Assembly: GCA_964588285.1 (NCBI GenBank)
Contig: CAZPNX010000021.1
Location: forward strand, 1 to 44,151
Origin: CAZPNX01 sp964588285
GTDB lineage: Bacteria > Edwardsbacteria > AC1 > EtOH8
Length of the DNA: 44,151 bases
Reading direction: 5' to 3'
The position numbers and the translations under genes were made by a program. The notes beneath the pieces are model-generated. The model was not told the DNA's origin. It was given only the letters and a program-made list of their open reading frames with translations, and did no database searches. Position 1 is the first letter of the stretch. Every line of letters starts with the position of its first letter. This document shows, piece after piece, positions 40,874-44,151 of this stretch.

Positions 40874-41253
40874 TTCCTGGATAGGATGGTGGCCACCCGG
40901 TCTACCAGTTCCTGCGGCGAGAAGGGTTTGCAGATGTAGTCCACCGCCTCCTCCTGCAGGGCGGCCATTTTGTCCTTGGGCTCCACCTTGGCCGTCAGCA
41001 TGGCCACCGGGATGGAGGCGGTCGATTCCTCGATCTTCAGGATCTTGAGAAGCTCCATGCCGTCCAAGTCGGGCATCATGATGTCCAGCAGGATCAGGTC
41101 CGGCTTCTCCCGGTACATCTGCTGCAGGGCCTCGTGCCCGGTTAGGGCCGGGAAGACGGCGTAGCCCGCCCCCTCCAGCACCAGCTTGACGAAGTCCAGC
41201 AGATCCTCCTCGTCGTCCACCACCATGATCCTCTTTTTCTTGGCCTCGTCCAT
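40870..41253 (-). CDS. Single-domain response regulator
   Basis: A 127-residue CheY-like receiver domain alone. Acidic pocket MVVDDEED, phosphoacceptor Asp57 in LILLDIMMPD, Thr in MLTAK and Lys in CKPFSP, followed by QELVDRVATIL, all in the right places. No DNA-binding or output domain is attached. The start at 41253 (MDEAKKKRIMVVDD) has AAGGAG 9 nt upstream; the frame's extension to 41349 shadows the kinase gene. It follows the histidine kinase by 13 nt and overlaps the EAL gene by 4 nt, so it probably receives phosphate from the kinase and acts on the EAL protein. Confidence 0.95.
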   Translation of the reverse strand: MDEAKKKRIMVVDDEEDLLDFVKLVLEGAGYAVFPALTGHEALQQMYREKPDLILLDIMMPDLDGMELLKILKIEESTASIPVAMLTAKVEPKDKMAALQEEAVDYICKPFSPQELVDRVATILSRK

Positions 41254-41266
41254 GTTTATCTGCTCC

Positions 41267-42787
41267 TTATGCGGAAGTCTCATTTTCAGCTTTGGCCAGC
41301 GGCAGATCGAAGGTGAACTCGGTTCCTTGGCCCAGCACGCTTTTGACATCGATGGCGATGCGGTGGGCGTCCAGTATGGACTTGACGATGGCCAGCCCCA
41401 ACCCCACCCCTCCGTAGCGCCTGGTGGATGATCCGTCCAGCTGTTGGAAGCGCTCGAACACCTTGTGGATGGAGTCCGGCGGAATGCCGATGCCAGTGTC
41501 GGAGACGGTCACCCGGATACGGTCGTCACCCTGAAGGACGGCCCGGATGCTCACCCCGCCCTGGCTGGTGAACTTGACGGCGTTGATGATCAGGTTGTCC
41601 ATCACCTGGCCGATGCGCTCCCGATCGGCCAGGACCCGCACCCCCTCGGGCGCCTCCAGCTTTATCCATAGCTTCTTTTTCTCCAGCTCGGTGTGCAGGG
41701 AGTCCACCACCTCGTCGAACAGGGGCTTGAGCTCGAAGGGCCGGATCTCCACCGCCAGGTGTCCGGCCTCGATGGTGGTGAAGTCCAAAAGCTCCTTGAT
41801 CTGGCGCATCAGCCGCCGGATGTTGCGGCGCATCACCTCCAGGCCGTTGTGCTGGGTGTCGGTCAGGGGTCCCAGCTTCTCCATGGCCAGGTAATCGGCG
41901 TAGCCGGCGATGGCCGTCAGCGGCGTCCGCAGCTCGTGGGAGATGTTGGCGATGAACTCGCTCTTGAGCTGGTCCAGCTTGCGCAGCTCAAGGTTGGCCT
42001 GGGAGAGCTGTTCGTAGGACTCGGCCAGGGCCTCCAGGTTCTCCTTGAGCTGCATGGCCATTTGGTTGAAGTTCTGGGCCAGTTCTCCGATCTCATCGTC
42101 GCTGTGGACGGCCACCGCCTGCTCCAGCTGGCCGCGCCCCATCTCCCGGGCGGCCACCGTCAGCCGGCTGATGGGCTCGGTGATCTGTCGGGCGGCGGCA
42201 TAGGCCATGGCCGCCCCTAAAAGCACGAAGACCATGGTCAACAGCAGCACCTGGACCAGGGTGTTGCGGAACAGCTGGACCAGGGCGTCGAAGGAGGCCA
42301 GGTACCTGACCGAGAGCCGGTGGCGGCCCCATTCCTCTATATAGGGGGTGACGATCTCCAGCCTCCGGGCCCCGTCCTCCAGGGTCACCTCCTGCCAGCT
42401 GATGTCCAGCCTTTTGATCCTCTCTATCAGTTCGGAATCGGTCACCTTGGGCTTCTCCCGCCCCAGCAGGGAGCCGGACTCCAGATCCCGGGTGTCGAAC
42501 TTGATCTCCCCGCCGATGTCTAAGATCTGGATACGGTCCACATAACGGTTCATGGACATCAGGTTGGAGACGATCTCCCGAAACTTGTAGTAGCCTGAGG
42601 AATAGTAGAGCTCATAGCCCTGGCACAGCGGGGCCACTGTCAGCTGGGCAAAGGAGACGCCGCTGTCAATGATCTCGCGCCTCATCTGCCGGTTGCGCAC
42701 CACTAGGGTGGCGGCGGCGTTGACCAGCAGGATGATGACTACCAGCAGACTGATGGTGGCGGCGAATTTTATCTTTAGACTTTTCAT
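41267..42787 (-). CDS. Membrane sensor histidine kinase
   Basis: A 506-residue kinase. N-terminal transmembrane helix, a periplasmic sensor of about 145 residues (ELYYSSGYYKFREIVSN ... VTPYIEEWGRHRLSVRYL), a second transmembrane helix, HAMP linker (AARQITEPISRLTVAAREM), a coiled coil, HisKA with FIANISHELRTPLTAI (His284) and HATPase_c with N box (NLIINAVKF), DTGIGIP, RRYGGVGLGLAI. It starts 4 nt inside the end of the sensor-only gene. The sensor domain is clearly paralogous to that protein (42784-43428). Its ligand is unknown, but a solute-binding lipoprotein pseudogene heads the operon, suggesting the original stimulus was a bound solute. Confidence 0.95.
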   Translation of the reverse strand: MKSLKIKFAATISLLVVIILLVNAAATLVVRNRQMRREIIDSGVSFAQLTVAPLCQGYELYYSSGYYKFREIVSNLMSMNRYVDRIQILDIGGEIKFDTRDLESGSLLGREKPKVTDSELIERIKRLDISWQEVTLEDGARRLEIVTPYIEEWGRHRLSVRYLASFDALVQLFRNTLVQVLLLTMVFVLLGAAMAYAAARQITEPISRLTVAAREMGRGQLEQAVAVHSDDEIGELAQNFNQMAMQLKENLEALAESYEQLSQANLELRKLDQLKSEFIANISHELRTPLTAIAGYADYLAMEKLGPLTDTQHNGLEVMRRNIRRLMRQIKELLDFTTIEAGHLAVEIRPFELKPLFDEVVDSLHTELEKKKLWIKLEAPEGVRVLADRERIGQVMDNLIINAVKFTSQGGVSIRAVLQGDDRIRVTVSDTGIGIPPDSIHKVFERFQQLDGSSTRRYGGVGLGLAIVKSILDAHRIAIDVKSVLGQGTEFTFDLPLAKAENETSA

Positions 42788-43428
42788 GACCGTTCCGTTT
42801 TACTTGGCTCAGTCAGAAGGCCGCCGTTTTGGGCCAGCCGGCGGCAGACCAAATAGATAAGTCCCGCCCCCAGCGACAGACTGGCCAGGCCGGCCAGAAG
42901 TATCCTCTTCCATATCTCCCGCCATTGCTCTCCCCAAGGCCGGTAGTCTATGAGAAAACGCACCGAGACCCGGTGCCTTCCCCATTCCTCCAAATAGGGG
43001 ACCACTATGTCCAGCCGGTTTCGGCCGTCGCCTCCTTTGGCCATGCGGCAGGCGATATCCAGGCCCTTGACTGCGGCCAGCAGCTCCGGACTTTCGATCT
43101 TCGCCTGGACGGCCGGCTTGCCCTCGGCGAACTCGCGGGAGTCGAAAAGAACCCGTCCCTCGACGTCCACCAGCGATACCTGCTTCAGATCCGGGTTCAG
43201 CTGCATGACGTCGCCCACCAGCTCCCGGAACTTATAATATCCCGAGGCGTAATAGCTGTCATAGGCCTCGGCCACGGCCCGGGCGCTCATCCGGGCGAAG
43301 CTGAAGGCATCCTGGCTGTGCCGAATCCGCAAGGCTGGGCCGGTGAAGGCCACCATCAGCAGATGTTGGAGCAGCCACAGGCCAAGATACAAACCCACCC
43401 CGGCGGCCGCCAATCGCGTTTTTTTCAT
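42784..43428 (-). CDS. Kinase-less sensor paralogous to the histidine kinase sensor domain
   Basis: A 214-residue membrane protein: an N-terminal transmembrane helix (AAAGVGLYLGLWLLQHLLMVAF), a periplasmic domain of about 140 residues, and a C-terminal transmembrane helix (ILLAGLASLSLGAGLIYLVC), with no HAMP, kinase or receiver domain. The periplasmic domain matches the kinase's sensor: YYASGYYKFRELVGDVMQLN against YYSSGYYKFREIVSNLMSMN, and PYLEEWGRHRVSVRFL against PYIEEWGRHRLSVRYL. It ends in an ATGA overlap with the kinase. Its ATG is preceded by a strong AGGAGG that includes the stop codon of the pseudogene upstream, so translation was coupled to that gene. I take it as a duplicated sensor lacking output, probably a partner of the kinase; this is inference. 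Confidence 0.88.
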   Translation of the reverse strand: MKKTRLAAAGVGLYLGLWLLQHLLMVAFTGPALRIRHSQDAFSFARMSARAVAEAYDSYYASGYYKFRELVGDVMQLNPDLKQVSLVDVEGRVLFDSREFAEGKPAVQAKIESPELLAAVKGLDIACRMAKGGDGRNRLDIVVPYLEEWGRHRVSVRFLIDYRPWGEQWREIWKRILLAGLASLSLGAGLIYLVCRRLAQNGGLLTEPSKTERS

Positions 43429-43433
43429 CTCTT

Positions 43434-43939
43434 TTACCTCCTAAAGGATAGTTCCGAGACAAGCACTTGGCCATCCTGTCGCGGCTTGAAATTTAAACGG
43501 CGGCAGTGGGCATAGGTCTGGCTTCTGACGTAGAGCGGTATCAGGGGCATGTCCTCCAGGCCGGCCGACAACGCCTGCTGCAACAGGTCGATCCTCTGCC
43601 TGGACCCCAGCGTTCTACCTGTCAGCTCGATCTTCAGGTCGAGTGAGGTTGGCCGCCGTGAAAGCGCACCCCGGGCCGCAGCCGGAAACGCCACGCCAGG
43701 TCGTTGGGATTCTCCCAGCTTTCGGCCAGCAGGGGTATGATCCGCATCTGGGGATCGAACCCCACCAGACCCTGGCAGATGTTGGCCAGCACCTAGCTGG
43801 TGACTATGTCGTCGTAGGCAAGGGGGTCCAAAGAGACTACGTCGTCCTACAGTGCCACCACCACCGTCTGCGGAACCCTGGGGCCGCAGGAGAGCAGCAG
43901 GAATAGAAACCCGGCCGGAAAAATAAGAATGGCCCTCAT
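43434..43939 (-). pseudogene. Family-5 solute-binding lipoprotein, heavily decayed
   Basis: From ATG 43939 the frame reads a lipoprotein signal with LLLSCG, then TVVVAL, TAG (43847-43849), DDVVSLDPLAYDDIVTS, TAG (43793-43795), then VLANICQGLVGFDP, LLAESWENPNDLAWRF and RPGVRFHGG: the N-terminus of a DppA/OppA-type solute-binding protein (SBP_bac_5). Near 43655 the frame shifts and jumps directly to its C-terminus (LQQALSAGLEDMPLIPLYVRSQ), ending at 43434. Several hundred central residues are missing. Two nonsense codons, a frameshift and a large deletion make it a certain pseudogene. It heads the sensor operon, and its stop codon lies in the ribosome-binding site of the next gene. The final 212 nt (43940-44151) show no gene. 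Confidence 0.85.
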
Positions 43940-44151
43940 TCTATCAGTAATCTCCGCCTTTGACAGACTTCGGCGTTCATTCAGGAATGGATGATATAAA
44001 TTTTCGGATAGTTAGAGTCATGGTAAAATGGTACTTATATTTTATTGCCTTTTTAACCGCAGAGCTTGCAGAGATATTTTTGAGTCCATTTCAACTTTAG
44101 GGAGCGATGAGTAAATTTGGTTGATGGTTAAATCTGTAACCTATTGAAAAA

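Noticed and set aside
43940..44151. Gene at the right edge
   Set aside because: No open frame of useful length or ribosome-binding site; the stretch is AT-rich and has many stops in all frames.

Overview
The window comes from a GC-rich bacterium with two membranes. An outer-membrane-type protein, a LolA-like protein, several lipoproteins and secreted proteins ending in FlgD-Ig/type-9-like sorting modules all point to a diderm envelope. The gene mix, in particular gingipain-like C25 peptidase plus FG-GAP proteins with 'NPF...Y.L...G...V.NG.Y.Y' tails, KLC-type TPR proteins and a DUF4388 protein, resembles uncultured lineages near the FCB/WOR-3/TA06/Edwardsbacteria type. That placement is inference from gene content only. 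Promoters are ordinary sigma70-like (TTGACA/TATAAT), all four complete tRNAs encode their CCA ends, and almost everything lies on the minus strand.

Layout. 157-3018 is pyruvate phosphate dikinase with an unusual basic tail. 3073-3748 is a MntA/HepT toxin-antitoxin pair whose HepT gene has a premature in-frame stop before its active site. 3749-4357 holds a promoter, a terminator, seven 21-bp tandem units and a truncated secreted ORF. 4358-5332 is an outer-membrane-like protein. 5418-7833 are two adjacent KLC-type TPR proteins. 8002-12024 is the protein-arginine-kinase quality-control operon mcsA-mcsB-clpC, without a ctsR gene in front, preceded by mfd (12177-15422). 15681-23172 encodes two large secreted proteins; the C25 peptidase is cut by an in-frame TGA where a tryptophan is expected. 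23379-30731 is a same-strand block: histidine phosphatase, copper P-type ATPase, TPR-esterase, lipoprotein, MATE exporter and LolA-like protein. 30980-32641 (+) is a TGS/ThrRS-editing-like plus uridine-kinase fusion. 32713-35809 holds a DUF4388 protein and a TPR membrane protein, divergent from rdgB (35902-36492, +). tRNA-His, a lipoprotein, two zinc-ribbon proteins and a four-helix-bundle protein follow, then a tRNA cluster (Arg-TCT, Pro-CGG, Pro-TGG) with tRNA fragments. The right end (39581-43939) is a signalling operon: degenerate GGDEF-EAL protein, response regulator, histidine kinase, a kinase-less sensor paralogous to the kinase's sensor domain, and at the head the wreck of a family-5 solute-binding lipoprotein.

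Themes. Three genes are inactivated or split by in-frame stops (TAA in hepT, TGA in the C25 peptidase, two TAG plus an internal deletion in the solute-binding protein). At least four genes have a sigma70-like promoter whose -10 box lies only 5-8 nt from the ATG, suggesting leaderless mRNAs. Short dispersed palindromic repeats are scattered about and two copies are built into a signal-peptide region. The best candidates for something little described are the sensor-duplicated signalling operon with its decayed solute-binding gene, the PPDK with an AT-hook-like tail, and the lipoprotein at 25636-26589. No CRISPR array, insertion sequence, rRNA or phage gene was recognised.
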